DNA of 64,000 nt, from assembly GCF_033568475.1 (NCBI RefSeq), contig NC_133122.1, forward strand, positions 181,245,449 to 181,309,448, read 5' to 3'. Each line of letters opens with the position of its first letter. Positions within the stretch are counted from its first letter, which is position 1. The position numbers and the translations under genes were made by a program. Shown here in pieces: positions 43,201 through 53,533 of this stretch. The notes beneath the pieces are model-generated. The model did no database searches and was not told where the DNA came from. It was given only the letters and a program-made list of their open reading frames with translations. Origin of the DNA: Henckelia pumila (taxonomy: Eukaryota > Streptophyta > Magnoliopsida > Lamiales > Gesneriaceae).

Positions 43201-46200
43201 AACAGGAGGATTTTTTACAGTCAAGAAGAAACGCTTGAAGAATGTTGGGACAAGATTAAGTTTCGGTCCCCTAGTTGGATCACATAAGGAGAATTAATAT
43301 ATTTTCGTTTTAGATTTAGTTAGGGATAGGGATTGTAGTCTTATTTGTTGTTAATGCAATCTTGGTTTTTTCTTTGTCTTGCTTGGACCACTTGTTCGCC
43401 TTTTGTAATTAGCAGTTTTAATTAACATAACATCATTTCCTATCGAAAAAAACGGAGCCAAATTATGTTGAAGTTTTGCAGCATAACTGTAGGCTAAAAG
43501 AGAAACTGTTGTGACAGACTATTATGATAATACAATTTCTTCTTCAGGCACATTAAAGAATGCAGTGAAATACTAGGACAACAATTACTTGTCTTTCATC
43601 ACTGAAAATCAAATCTCTCTGAGGAAATCCAAACATCCAATAATTCTTGCTAGTCTTATGTAAATACCTCAAGATTCGAAGACCAAAGGAGGGGGCGCTA
43701 AAACGTTATTACATTAAAGTATTCTTCCTTTCAATTCTCAAAGGATTCCATTTTTGACGATCTTTTTTTGAATTCAAAGGTTTTATGGCCAAACTGAAAG
43801 TTGAGACTTACTTTGATCATGCAACAAATGGAATATATCCGTAGGCCACATAACAACGATACATTAAAATCATGTTCTTTTCTTTTTTGATGATAAATTT
43901 AAACACGGTTTTCAACAGGAAAATTCATGGTTGTTCTCTGAAATAGTTCAAAATAAATGTCCATGCAAAAGAATAAAGAGATGCAAATACGGTTCGCATT
44001 TTCTCAGGCTTTCAGAGGCGTATCACTGAATTAGCCCGGTTAAGAACTGATAACATGAACAGTTGGGATCTAAAACACTGAAAGCATTCCAAGATGTACG
44101 GAATAGGTGAATTTCTTCTAAAAATAAGTAAATGTTGGATAAAATGAGCTGTAACCGCGACAAAGATCCAAAAATTTTTTCTTAAAAAAATTGAACCTAA
44201 ACATAGTCGAAGTACCTGAGGAATAGTGTGCTTGAAAGTGTTGAATTTCCCAACAAATGCATCTAATATTCGGCCCTGGGAGACAAGTCAAGTCAGTTAT
44301 CAAGAAATGATACCCACCACATGCTATAACATCAGATTCTCTCTAGGAAATTAAGAAGGGACGTTAATTACCAATAGAATTCGGGCTTCATCCATGGATG
44401 CCTGATCCACACCTTTCTCGAAGATTGGTTCCACCTTGAGAAAACATATAGAAATTTAAAACTCACTGTAGGTATGACTAACATGGTTAAGACGCCAAAG
44501 TATGAAAAGACTGATTTTGAATATCTACCAGATTCAACATCAAACGAGCACAAGTGGTATGAATGCTCAGGGACAATGAGGCATCATGCATGTTGCTCGA
44601 GAACAGGTAAATAATCCGTGATAACTGCAGCACAAGTAACCAAAAGAATTAACAAAGTCCAAGCATGTAAAGTTCCCAGTAAAAATAAACGGGTTGAATT
44701 AAGCAGGAAAAGCTTGAGCATTTTTATTTTATTTTATTTTTTTGCTTAACAAGGGGAGGAAAAAACAAATTAATTTCCCTGGTTACACCATTAGATACCA
44801 GAAACAATTAATACCTGAGACAAAGAAAGATCTCCCCTAACATGGTGAACAATTTCTGCCAAAAGACTATATGCCAAAGGCCGTAAGGTCTCAAAGCATG
44901 CCCGTCCAGTTCCAACAAGGACTCTGATGTGATCCAAAAAACAGAAAATGTGAACATAAAGTAGACTGATGAATATCTAAAGCAAGAGAAAGAAGACAAC
45001 ACCACCAATTGCTGTCCAAACAAGCTAACATGTGAAACGGAATTTATTAGTTGCGAAATCAGATATAACACTTTATCCTACAAACATGATGGATTAGACA
45101 TAAATAATGCAGTAAGCTTAGAAAATAAAACCATGCCCTTGCAATGGTGAGATGGAAAGTAGAGTCATCAATATGCCTAGTCTTATCAAGTAGAAAGTAT
45201 ACCTCTCATCCAATAGTGTATCGATTAAAGGAAATAAACCCCTTTTGAAATCAGTCCCTAGTACGTGTTTTAGAGCTACCAACAATTCCTGGAGCAAACA
45301 ATTCTTACACATCAATTTTCAAGTTAATAAAAAATCTAAAACCAAACAATGAGGCAAAACCAACCTTCCGAATTGTCACAGAATCAGAACATGTGACAAG
45401 CAAATTCACAATACTTTTGCATATACTTTCTTCATGTTGCTTGATATAATCAGCAAAGCTTTTCAGGAGGTAAGTCAAGAAAGAAACAGTCTGCACATGA
45501 AGAATTAACGAAGACAGAGTGTTCAAAATACATGTCACGTTGAAGGCAATGAGGCTAATGAGAGCACCATTGATTGCGTGAGGGACCATAAGTATCAGAA
45601 ACCAGGCAGTCTTTAAAAATGGAAACAGGGAGCAATTTCCAAACCTCAACTTCTTACAGAGAAAAATCAATAATTGAATATCAGTAAAAATTACTTTGAA
45701 TTTCAGCATAACCAGATATATACCATTGACAAGCCCTTTAAGGGAACTACCTTGCAGGTTTCAGTTGCCTCAAATGGTTTGCAACAAGTAAAGTTGCAGA
45801 CCATCAATCTTACTACGCAAAAATTGACAAAATTTACTGACACTAAAATTGAATGGCTTTTATGGATGCAACTAACTATATCCTGAATTGGTGGGAGATT
45901 CAGATAATAACTTGCACAGTTTGGATAAAACAATGCAATATTTACCTTAACTTGTGCGCCCTTCAGCTCAATGAAATGATTCTTCAAATGGGGAGGAACC
46001 TTCTCTGGGCCTGGAACCGAGATTGCAGTCACCATCAATGGCAAGAGATGTGGAATATTAGTCTGAACAAGTCTTCCATACAACTGAAACAAAAACATGA
46101 CAACCAGCGGACTCTCTGTGACAACCTTAAAAGACCTCGTGCTTGGGTTAAGCTGCCCTGAAGTCCCAATATAACCATTTGAGGGACCAATTTGATCAGA

Positions 46201-46920
46201 AATTTCAATTGGCTTAACATCATCACCACTAAAAGATGGCCCCATAGAGCCTGACGTGGAGGGTTGGGGTGGTGGTGGTGAAATCATAGCCCCACTCTCG
46301 AAAAAGTAACTAACGGTAGCCCTAAAATTCTGGTAAATCTTGCAGACAAAATCCAGAAAGGGCTGTACTTCAGTTTCTAAACTTGGCCTGAAATTCCGAA
46401 GTAAGTCAAAAATAATCCTAATGCAAATTAATCCATTTTCCTCGTTATCCGTGGTGAGCACATGCATAGCAACTTTCAACAGCTCCTGAACAAAGGGCCT
46501 CAGAACCTCACTGTGTGGTAGCCGATTGAGAATTTCAATTATAATATTACGCAGCTTGTGTTCAGGATTATCTGCAAACTGGGGCTTAGTGATATGATAC
46601 AAGATAGCAGAAAACGCACGGAAATAGCATTTCAAGAAATTCAAATACTCCCCCGTGTGGCATATCTCGAGACTGTCCCGCACCTCATTTGCCATTTGCA
46701 GCCGCGTCTGAATTGCTGCACCAAATACATACAAAACCCAAAAAAAAAAAGAGAGAGAGAGAGCGTCAATAACCAAAACACAAATTACTCCATGAAAACA
46801 AAAAAGCAAAACCCATGTAGCAAGCAAATGCATAAATAAACGCAAAAGGAAACTTGGCATACGGAGGTCGGGTTCTATGAGGTGACGAGAGTGTTGCTCG
46901 AAATTCTGTACGGGACTCAT
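13245..46920 (-). CDS. TRA1: Tra1/TRRAP, transcription-associated PIKK-family pseudokinase
   Basis: Shared scaffold of the SAGA and NuA4 histone acetyltransferase complexes; it contacts activators in the nucleus. 35 exons: 46920-46863, 46715-45946, 45490-45365, 45288-45203, 44923-44815, 44624-44529, 44434-44372, 44275-44216, 40577-40509, 35167-35083, 34948-34896, 34823-34725, 34656-33424, 33018-32038, 31966-31631, 31128-30870, 30774-30552, 30459-30069, 28800-28651, 28542-28321, 26281-26060, 24627-23974, 22069-21797, 21714-21367, 21109-20697, 20351-19925, 19624-18326, 18160-17900, 17816-17526, 17434-16964, 16736-16305, 15256-14978, 14365-13814, 13726-13517, 13364-13245. Total 11,721 nt, 3,906 aa, close to Arabidopsis TRA1. 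Helical HEAT-type repeats fill the first two thirds, then FAT, a PI3K-like domain and FATC ending in TWHPWF. The kinase loop reads GGRSPNK (about 3724-3730) and TDFHP instead of the active DRH..N and DFG, so it is catalytically dead, as in all TRRAP. Introns 8 and 9 (3.6 and 5.3 kb) are swollen by transposons. Confidence 0.95.
22164..22740 (-). mobile_element. LINE (L1-type) fragment in TRA1 intron 22
   Basis: Poly(T) at 22164 marks the 3' tail of a minus-strand LINE. Translated pieces match the end of reverse transcriptase (ISHIQFAYDTLFF, then MSGLRINLERSALLG) in shifted frames. The catalytic FADD box reads FAYD. A conserved Trp-Pro-Ile block follows and then jumps directly to the 3' end, so the copy is truncated 5' and internally deleted. 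It is flanked by CAATGGCACAATAAC (22149-22163) and CAATGGCACACTAAC (22741-22755), a 15-bp duplication with one mismatch. Confidence 0.8.
22866..23128 (-). mobile_element. Short 5'-truncated LINE 3' end in TRA1 intron 22
   Basis: It begins on the plus strand with a T-rich tail and the family-specific 3' end (GATCTTGTATTAATTAAAAC, then an AAAAAGC-GACAAGA block also seen near 36180). Flanks AGCCCAGATAC (22855-22865) and AGTCCAGATAC (23129-23139) are a possible 11-bp duplication with one mismatch. It has no usable reading frame. Confidence 0.6.
23553..23720. repeat. Foldback MITE in TRA1 intron 22
   Basis: The arms TTTTGATCTCACGCACACTA...TTTTCGTGAGCGA (left) and TCGCTCACGAAAA...TAGGATCAAAA (right) are near-perfect reverse complements around a loop near 23630. 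It sits in TA-rich DNA, with a TA/CA microsatellite just before it (23517-23546). A related but shorter hairpin lies in intron 20. Confidence 0.65.
25055..25215 (+). mobile_element. 5'-truncated LINE with perfect 20-bp TSD, TRA1 intron 21
   Basis: This 161-bp insert ends in poly(A) at about 25207-25215 and is flanked by identical copies of GTCTAGACAACCAGCCAGTC at 25035-25054 and 25216-25235. It carries the same 3' end as the other LINEs here (a CCGCTTTTTGTAATTA block and a final CTCGTTTCTTATCC before the tail). It is opposite in orientation to the host gene. The perfect duplication suggests a fairly recent insertion. Confidence 0.9.
26532..26620. repeat. Small foldback element in TRA1 intron 20
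   Basis: The left arm GATCCCCGCACCCTAGTGTG pairs with the right arm ending CACCAGGGAGCGGGGAACAAG. Like the hairpin at 23553-23720 it has a GTGTGCA core and TA-rich flanks (TATATATATA at 26516, ATATATATAG at 26630), so the two may belong to one family. Confidence 0.5.
26644..26860. repeat. 131-bp direct duplication around a GA/TG microsatellite
   Basis: An 86-bp stretch starting AAAAGTGTGGATTTTGGAC at 26644 recurs at 26775 with about 85-90% identity by eye. Between the copies lies a (GA)n(TG)n microsatellite (about 26728-26766). All of this is within intron 20 of TRA1. Confidence 0.75.
28876..29220 (-). mobile_element. 5'-truncated LINE in TRA1 intron 18
   Basis: Flanked by perfect 16-bp copies of CAAAACAGGTACTATT at 28860-28875 and 29221-29236. 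Poly(T) and GATAGGAAAC open the element on the plus strand, the same 3' terminus as the sister copies. A short minus-strand frame includes WEESAEECWDKIIRNAMW, the usual C-terminal tail of plant L1 proteins. Inserted in the same orientation as the host gene. Confidence 0.88.
35403..35730. repeat. 165-bp tandem duplication in TRA1 intron 9
   Basis: A unit starting CCACAAAAACTTCTGTTT at 35403 repeats from 35568 with very few differences, among them a short gap near TTTAACTGTAACAAG and one extra A. The second copy ends near 35725. No coding sequence. High identity indicates a young local duplication. Confidence 0.85.
36125..36300 (-). mobile_element. LINE 3'-end fragment in TRA1 intron 9
   Basis: The plus-strand sequence TTTTATAAGGTACGGTGATA...ATTACAAAAAGCGGACAAGA, followed by CTACAATCCCTCAAAATAT, closely resembles the LINE copy at 22866-23128. 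No target-site duplication was found, so the limits are approximate. Confidence 0.55.
36439..38554 (-). mobile_element. LINE (L1-type), 3' half with reverse transcriptase, TRA1 intron 9
   Basis: Reading on the minus strand, 38480-37990 encodes the reverse transcriptase core (GLRQGDSLSPFFFNLV, then FADDS at about 38143-38154). 37987-37412 continues (QYLGVPLGG, RGGRLTLI, FLWDG, NRGGLGIG) and 37402-36686 ends with a zinc-knuckle-like zf-RVT domain (CVLCKQVGECHDHMLVHC). Frameshifts separate the three pieces. Poly(T) at 36442-36454 is the tail. The endonuclease and the N-terminal half are missing; the frame joins unrelated sequence above about 38480. A 12-bp repeat AGATTTAACAGG flanks the whole LINE composite (36427-36438 and 40288-40299). 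Confidence 0.85.
38563..38902. mobile_element. hAT-type MITE inside LINE DNA
   Basis: Ends are AGAGGTGTCAAAATGGGC and its complement CCCATTTTGACACCC. Flanks GTTCGTGT (38555-38562) and GTGCGTGT (38903-38910) are an 8-bp duplication with one mismatch, as hAT transposase makes. The interior is rich in GGGTTGG/CCAACCC words and has no gene. It interrupts the composite LINE block in intron 9, so it is younger than that block. Confidence 0.8.
38911..40287 (-). mobile_element. Second LINE piece (C-terminal part), TRA1 intron 9
   Basis: From about 40000 down to 38990 the minus strand encodes, in broken frames, the segment after reverse transcriptase (LARDGTYRSTWKHISRTYSAF), then the zf-RVT region (LSEGVDNIRVWIGDSSGLFS) and the tail (HCICWSVWLKRNKRIFEDDEE). 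These are the same regions as in the LINE at 36439-38554 but clearly divergent in sequence, so this is a different copy placed head-to-tail with it. It lacks its own poly(A) end. The right 12-bp flank is at 40288-40299. Confidence 0.7.
41571..42590. mobile_element. Possible TIR element in TRA1 intron 8
   Basis: The left end (GGCTATCGCACCCCCTAAACAT, ACACCTTTGGCACTATAAACGCAT) aligns with the reverse complement of the right end (GGCACAATGCACCCTCTTATCC, ACACATTTTGGCACAATGCAT). Within the left arm the phrase is repeated again (ACACCCCCTAAACACACAAATTCGGCACAATACACC). The roughly 800-bp middle is AT-rich and non-coding. No target duplication was identified. A non-autonomous DNA transposon is the best guess. 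Confidence 0.5.
43010..43452 (+). mobile_element. LINE 3' end in TRA1 intron 8, antisense to the gene
   Basis: Plus-strand translation gives LINE tail motifs in broken frames (SLYLLVGLVGE, NRRIFYSQEETLEECWDKIK), then the shared 3' terminus (CGCCTTTTGTAATTAGCAG...CATTTCCTATCG) and a short poly(A) at 43446-43452. No convincing target duplication. Confidence 0.7.
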
Positions 46921-47966
46921 GTTGAACGATTCCTGAAATCAACCCCCAGAAACCAGAAGAAAAAAAATCCAAAAAAAAAAAACAAAGTGGGGGATGATTC
47001 GTTAGCTCTATAAAATGGGAAGAACTTGTCCGCCCTAATTCAAGTAAGTGAAGAACAGCAGATTATGAAAATGAAGACTCCGGAAGTTAATTCCAATAAA
47101 TGGAACTAGGGTTAGGTTTTGGGATTGAGCGATCACTCCAAACGGGGAAGATGAAAGAAAGAAAAGACACCACACCCCCCAGCCTTAGTGCAGAACAGTC
47201 CCTCCCTCGGCCGGGAATTATTTAAGGTCACTTCTGCTTTCGATTCTTTAAATAGGCCGTTGGAGTCGATGTTATTTCAGCACACTTGTAATATATATTT
47301 TATTATTATTATTTTATATTTTATTCTCTAAGTATAAACGGTTTAGTACATGCCGCCCGCAGGGGTGACGTGTAACCCCATGATTTGTCAAAATTAGTGG
47401 GTATCACGTGGGCCCACTTTTAACCAATCATAAGCCGTCACGTCACCCGCATGGCATTACCCTGCGGATAGCATCTACTCAACCCTGTATAAACCAAGAA
47501 GTCAAATTGAAATTCGTATCATGAATATGAGAAATGTATGCTTTTCATTTCATTTTATACTCGCGTGTCAAGCACGCGATAAGAGTACATACATAATTTT
47601 TTTATATTAAATTTATTTTCATGTTATTTCTAGTTAGATTTTCAAAAGTTTAAGTCATAACTATATAATTTAAATCATTTTCAAAAAAAAAAAACTATCT
47701 AATTTAAAATTTTAAAATACAAACAAATATAGAGAGTGTCTTTTTGGTAATTGTTTCTAATGGCTAAAAAAAGGAGACCATATAAAATGACTAATTTGTC
47801 TAATAATTTTGATTTTGTTGTAAATTATGTTATGATATAATCGTAATTTAATATCAAACTTCATCAATTCATTGAGATTTAGTTAATTAAAGGGTCTCTG
47901 TTATGATAATATTTATATATATATATATAGTAAAATATAAGAAAATTATAATCATATCACTAGGAA
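46921..47966. other. TRA1 upstream region
   Basis: Contains the 5' UTR and promoter of TRA1 (minus strand). A CACGTG (G-box core) is at 47406-47411, but it lies within a candidate MITE. I see no open reading frame of note. From about 47560 onward the DNA becomes plain AT-rich intergenic sequence. Confidence 0.45.
47346..47479. repeat. Candidate MITE upstream of TRA1
   Basis: AGTACATGCCGCCCGCAGGGG at the left pairs imperfectly with the complement of CCCTGCGGATAGCATCTACT at the right, and the inner parts also pair around GTGGGCCCAC. No clean duplication flanks it, so this is a weak call. Confidence 0.35.
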
Positions 47967-48495
47967 TAGGGATGTAAATGAGCCGGACAGTTCGCGAGTT
48001 GTTCGGGTCTCGACTCGTTAAAAGCTCGTTCGAGCTCGTTTAATGAGGCTCGTTAAGGCAAACGAACCAAGCTCAAGTTTTACAATATTCGGTTCGTTAG
48101 CTCGTGAACATGCTCGTGAACAGGCTCGTTAGCTCGTGAACAGGCTCGTTAATAAGCTCGTAAGTCATCTCTTAGACGAAAAAATAATAGTATTGATATT
48201 TAATTTATAAATTTACACTTTACTTATGAAAAATATTGAAAAATCTATAAAAATTAATTTATTAGAATAAAATTACAAATTTTAATAATATTTATATTTT
48301 TTTCGGATATATAATTTAGTTTTTAATTAATTTAATGAATATTTAAATTTATATTTAAATATATTAAGCTCGTTTAGGCTCGATAAAAGCTCGTGAGCCA
48401 TTAATATATTCGTTAAATAAGCTCGAGTTCGGTTATAAATAAACCGAGCTTGAACACTCAAAAGCTCAACTCGGCTCGACTCATTTACATCCCTA
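47967..48495. mobile_element. hAT-type MITE with 16-bp TIR and perfect 8-bp TSD
   Basis: Ends are TAGGGATGTAAATGAG and its exact reverse complement. Both sides carry ACTAGGAA (47959-47966 and 48496-48503). The interior holds many GCTCGTTnAGCTCGTGAAC-type subrepeats and an AT-rich middle; it has no transposase. The TIR and 8-bp duplication mark it as a non-autonomous hAT element. Confidence 0.88.
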
Positions 48496-48503
48496 ACTAG
48501 GAA

Positions 48504-50415
48504 TATGAAATCGACAGATCCGAGGAGAGCAAAAGAGAAGCCCATGATGAATTTTACATTGACATCTTTTCTCTACGCTTAAAAGTTAAAACAACTTTGA
48601 CACGTATTTGTAATTTATTATTCTTATCGATAATTTGAAATTTATTCGGTAATTTGGTGAAGTCCAAAATAAATTTATATTGATTCCTATTTTTCTTTTT
48701 TCGCCAAAAAACATTTTGATATTTATTTGTCATTTTTTTATTCTTTCGATAACTTGAATCTTAGTTTTCTATTTTTCTAAAATATTAGTTCTAGAAATGA
48801 CGTGAAAAATAATTGACATAAAAAAAATTTATGTATTGAAAATTTTATTTATACTAGAGACCGTGGCGCACGCGCTGCGTGTATAAAATAATGAAATTTT
48901 AATATATATTTTAATATGATACGATGAGGTGTTTATTAAAATATTATGTGTGATATCTACTCATATTAAATATACTCATCGGTGTACTACACAATATTTT
49001 TGTATACAATTATTGTATTGCGGTTAATATCAACATCCATATGGAAACATAGAAAAACGATAAATGATTTAAATTGAATATTTATCGCTATTTTAAAAAA
49101 TTATCTGAAAGAGTAAAACATTCACATTCAACATCGCATTGAAGCAAATTTACATTCCCTAATTTTCACTTTTTTAAAAAAACTAAATATAAATCTTTTA
49201 ACTGTATCTCATTATCATGAGATATAACTATTTGAACCAACTGGTATGAACTTGTCTTCTTACTTGTGACGCTCGTAGAACTGCAAGAATAACAGTTCTA
49301 TACTGAGAATTTATTTTATTACATTAAAGTGATAAGAATTGGTTTGTAAATTTTATAGCATTTATAAAATAAGTCCAGAAACTTAAGAGATGAGGCAACA
49401 CGTAAGAACAAATTTGGTCATAAAATATGGGGAAAAAATATGTAAACTGATTTTAAAAAAATGTAAATAATTTGAGAAATAAATATAGATTGTATCCCTG
49501 ATTTAAATTTTGACCTGATTGAGAAATCCAAATAAATCTGTTCCTATCTCTTATGATTCTCATTTCTAATTTAAAATTTGAAGTAATTTTCAAATTTTAA
49601 ACTTCAAGTGCATATTGAGTGGGATCCTAAAATCAGCAATAAATAAATAAAATAAACATAACGTATGAAAAAATTGAAAAAATCAATTTAAAACACTAAA
49701 TATTTTGTCTAATGCTTAAAATAATTTTGGATTTACCGAATAGAATAGCTACGTGAAAAGCATGAATGAGCATACTAAAATCGTTTCACTAAATTTAAAA
49801 AAAAAATTGAAAAACATCATGCAACAATAAATTATAATATTATTTTTTACTACCACCACGAAAACATCATATTTATTTGGGATATGGATCAATATGAAAA
49901 CAACCGTACATTGTAGTAAGAATTCACGATGGATTTAACCATGAAAAGTAACACAAAGAAATCAAAGTATTACCACACAAACAGTATATTTATTTAGGTT
50001 ATGCATCAATATGAAAACCAACAGTGAATAAATTGGATAATTTTCTATAACTATCATAAAATTAATGGCCAAAAAATTATATAATGATGCACCAAAAAAA
50101 ATACCTACATGCTTTCTGAAATAAGTTATTTTATTAGTGTGTCGCATACGGCAGCAGCCTGAAAAATTGAATAATAAAAGTTTAAAATAATTCCCAACAA
50201 AAGAAGCCAAATTTCAGTATTCAAATATCCAAATTTCAGTATTCAAATGCGAAAACATAAATAAAAAACAATTAGAGAGTTTGATATATTACCTTTTGTA
50301 AAAGATTTGGATAAGGGTAAGGAACATAAACAGTAAGAGAATCATATTTAGAAATTCATAAATCCGAACCAAGAACATTCAGAGAGATTCAGATGAAGGG
50401 AATTTATGTGAAAGA
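48504..50415. other. AT-rich intergenic DNA left of the copia element
   Basis: No gene seen. A GC-rich block at 48856-48885 (GACCGTGGCGCACGCGCTGCG) could be the hairpin of a Helitron-like end, but no matching partner was found. A segment near 49550-49680 (TTCAAGTGCATATTGAGTGG) is a copy of the about 361-bp repeat that resumes on the far side of the copia insertion. Confidence 0.4.
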
Positions 50416-50420
50416 TATCT

Positions 50421-50943
50421 TGTTGGGCTTTGGCCCAACTTATGTTATTTCTCAGCCCATATCTTAAGCCCTTATATTTATTCCCTCTTTCCCTTGTCTG
50501 ATGTGAGGGAGAGCCGCCAGAGCATTCCCTTTTCTTGTGTTGCCGAGAGATCGAGAGAGAGAGAGAGATTGAGAGATTGAGAGAGAGCTTGTGAGCATGA
50601 GGGTGAGGGCGTAGGCTAAGTGTCTATTCTTCTCCTAGCTTTGTGCTATTCTTTGGGCTGCTTCTATTTTCTCTTCTTTCTCGTTGCGCAGAGATTTCTC
50701 TACTGTGTGTAGAGACTTGGGGCAGTGGTCGTGAGTTTGAGTGTGGGAATCTTTTCTGGTATTCGTCGTGGATTGCTGGTGATATTGGAGAGATCGTGGC
50801 GTCTAAGCCCCGATAATATTCATCTCGTTATTGTTCTTGTTCTTTGGTTTTTCTGTTTCTTTGCCTTTGGTTGTGCAGGTTCAGATTAGATCCAAGAAAG
50901 ATTGAAGAATGTCGGATCGTGGTTGGACGGCGGATTCCTAACA
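50421..50943 (+). repeat. 5' LTR of the copia element
   Basis: 523 bp, TG...CA ends. It matches the 3' LTR (about 515 bp without its insertion) along its whole length, with scattered substitutions. It contains a TATA-like TTATATTTATT near 50477 and a short (GA)n tract near 50548-50585, which is expanded in the 3' copy. Confidence 0.9.
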
Positions 50944-50944
50944 G

Positions 50945-50956
50945 TGGTATCAGAGC
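50945..50956 (+). other. Primer-binding site (initiator tRNA-Met)
   Basis: TGGTATCAGAGC directly after the 5' LTR is the standard complement of the 3' end of plant initiator methionine tRNA, used by copia elements to prime minus-strand DNA synthesis. Confidence 0.9.
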
Positions 50957-51161
50957 CACGGGTTGATTGTCGCTGGTCCGCCACCGTCTGTCCACCGCCA
51001 CTGGTCAGTCGCCGCCCACTGGTTCGTCATCGCCGCCTTGGATAGCCCGCCGTCTGCCGTCGCCGCTGATTCGTGGGGATCAAAACTCTAAGTAAGGGAG
51101 TTTTGCGCTGGTATATTGGCTTGACCTTGAACAACTTTTATTGCTTTAGTAGTAGCCGCTG

Positions 51162-53273
51162 TGTAACGTCCCAATTTCAAAAATCGAACATCGGAGCGTT
51201 ACTCAACACACATACTTAAAATTTGGTAAAAATAAAAATTTTGCGGAAGCATAATCTTCTTTATTAAAAAGAGCGTATAATAAGTGCACAAAATAAAATA
51301 GTATTTAAAAATCTTTGCCAAATATGGTCATCGACATAAGATTCAAAATTTGTTTAAAACATATTCCATTCTAAAGCATTCGCACTCAGGCATTGCCCGT
51401 TGGACCGACCCCTGCCTCTTCTTCATGTTCGCCCACATAATCATCAATAAAAGCATCCACATCCTCGTTACCTGCACCATTCAAGTATAGTGAGTCGAAA
51501 AACTCAGCAAGAAAATGCATAAAAAGGATTTTCTAACTTTAAAAGAGAAAACATTAACTTAAGCTTTCATGCAATAACATTTTGTATGTGTAACAATAAC
51601 ATAAAATATTTGGGGTGATGAAGTATGAGTAGTATGGTAACCGTCATAACGAGTCATTCATAGTTTTCTGTTGATCAACAAGCATATGACATTACGCCCG
51701 TAAACATTCATTCTTTGGATAGCCGCTTCGGAGCTCATCCCGAAGTGCATACCCCGTATAACCATCCCGTGAGCCATGTTTGAATAGCCGCTCCGGAGTT
51801 TATCCCGAAATGCATACCCCATATAATCACCACAAGACGCATAAATCATCAAAATATTTTTCAAATAACATACCATTCATCTTATCGTAGCATATCATGT
51901 CATTTCCATAAATCTTGTAACATTCTCATAAAATTTCTCGTGATGCTATATGCTTAAAATCCTTCAAAACATTTCATGAGAAATTAGATTTCATGAGAAA
52001 ATCACATAATCATGTAATACATAACTTGACCGATTCACGTGAGGCATTCCGTCCGTCTCGGACCTTGAAAACTTTAAAATTCTTCATGAACATTCTTAAA
52101 AATAATTAAAATACATTAAAATACTGAAAATATGATTCTTAAGACTCAAAACTCGTAAAATGAGGTGGGAAAATCGAGCCTGCGGCGCAGCCGTGCTGTC
52201 TCTATAGCGCGGGCGTGCCAACCTTGCGCAGTCGCGTTGCTAGTGTAGCGCGGGCGCGCCGCCCGCTTGCATACTTGCGCCAGTGCTGCACGGGAGCGCT
52301 GCTTCTGCTGCGCGGGCTCGCAGCCTGTGCGCAGGCATGCGATGCCCAGGCGCGGGCGCGCCGCTTCAAGCTGTGCGGGCGCGCCGTCACGCCTCTTTTC
52401 CGAAATTCTGAACTTTTCTGCACTTTTCTGAAATCTACGATGTTTGGGAACACTTTTCTGTCAAAAATATCTTTCAGCATCATGAAAACTTTTTTTTAAA
52501 AAAAAAAAAAAACATGCCCAAACACCAATAAACTCAAAAGATCTTTCATCAAAAACCTTCCTTCAAACTTTTGCCCAAAAATCTGATTTCTTGCCTTCTA
52601 CTCAATCAAAACTCAATTTACTTGAATCGAACACATCAGAAATGTTTCGCGTATCACAATCAAGCAACATACTCATAAAATTTTTCAAGAAACATGAATA
52701 GATCATCAATCAAACACCTACGGTTTTACCTTGAAAATATCTATATTCTTGAATGGGTTTCAAAATCAGTAAAAATTTGTCTGAATCGTCTGATTGAGAT
52801 TAACCTGGACTGCGGAACGATCTTGCCTTGAGAAGTCGACGAACCCTAGCCTGAAGATCGCAGTGTTTGAGAGAGATTTTGAGAAGGGAGCGTTCAAATG
52901 AGAGTTCAAAATAAAATTCTGAACGCTTATTTCTTTTGTGACTAATGGGCTCCAACACGGCCCATTAATTACATTTAAAATCCTTTAAAATTCTACTCTC
53001 TCACTCAATAAAAATACATTGCATCCCTTTAAACTTAATTTAAAATAAATATATTTTTCTTAACCCAAGCTAAGGCTAGGCTCGTCCCTACGACCCAAAA
53101 TTAATATCAACCTGAAAACTTAAAAAAAAATCATACACATCACATAAATCTCAGGCATTACAATAAATCACATAATTTCACATAACAATTTAAATATTCT
53201 AAATAGCATGCATTAAATCATATAATTTAATCAATTAATTGTGATTAAGCTAGTGAATTTTTTGGACCTTACA
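51162..53273 (-). mobile_element. Solo LTR (2.1 kb) nested in the copia leader
   Basis: Ends TGTAACGTCC...GGACCTTACA (near-perfect inverted termini with TG/CA) and is flanked by CGCTG at 51157-51161 and 53274-53278, a 5-bp duplication. There is no internal domain, so it is a solo LTR left by recombination between two LTRs. Length and terminal sequence fit a Ty3/gypsy element (inference). On the minus strand, a stretch below about 52930 resembles a transcribed leader, so the LTR is probably reversed. It includes a GC-rich minisatellite at 52190-52400. Confidence 0.85.
52190..52400. repeat. GC-rich minisatellite inside the solo LTR
   Basis: Degenerate repeats built on GCGCGGGCGCGCCGC with spacers of about 15-30 bp. 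It stands out sharply from the AT-rich surroundings and produces open frames on both strands that are not genes. Confidence 0.75.
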
Positions 53274-53533
53274 CGCTGGCCGCGGATTTAGGTGCTGAGG
53301 TTACGTGCTGGTAGAACCCTAGGATTTACGTGCTTAGTTGTTGCATTGGTTGTGCTTTCACTGCTGTGTTTTTTAAGTTGCTTCTGTTGTGCCTGCTGGT
53401 GGTTTTGTGTATTTACTGTCTGCTGGTCTTGCTTTATCAGATTTTTGTGTGAAAATCTGATTTGTGTGCTTTACTGTTTTTCTGTGTGAAAATTTGTTGG
53501 TTTTGCCCTTTGTTATTTCTTTGTGTGCAAAAA

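Noticed and set aside
52215..52499. Open frames on both strands over the GC-rich block
   Set aside because: They exist because the minisatellite has few stop codons; they lie inside a solo LTR and have low-complexity Arg/Ala-rich translations.
53292..53489. Cys/Leu-rich 65-aa frame that looks like a membrane peptide
   Set aside because: It is the T-rich leader of the copia element between the LTR and gag, not a conserved gene.
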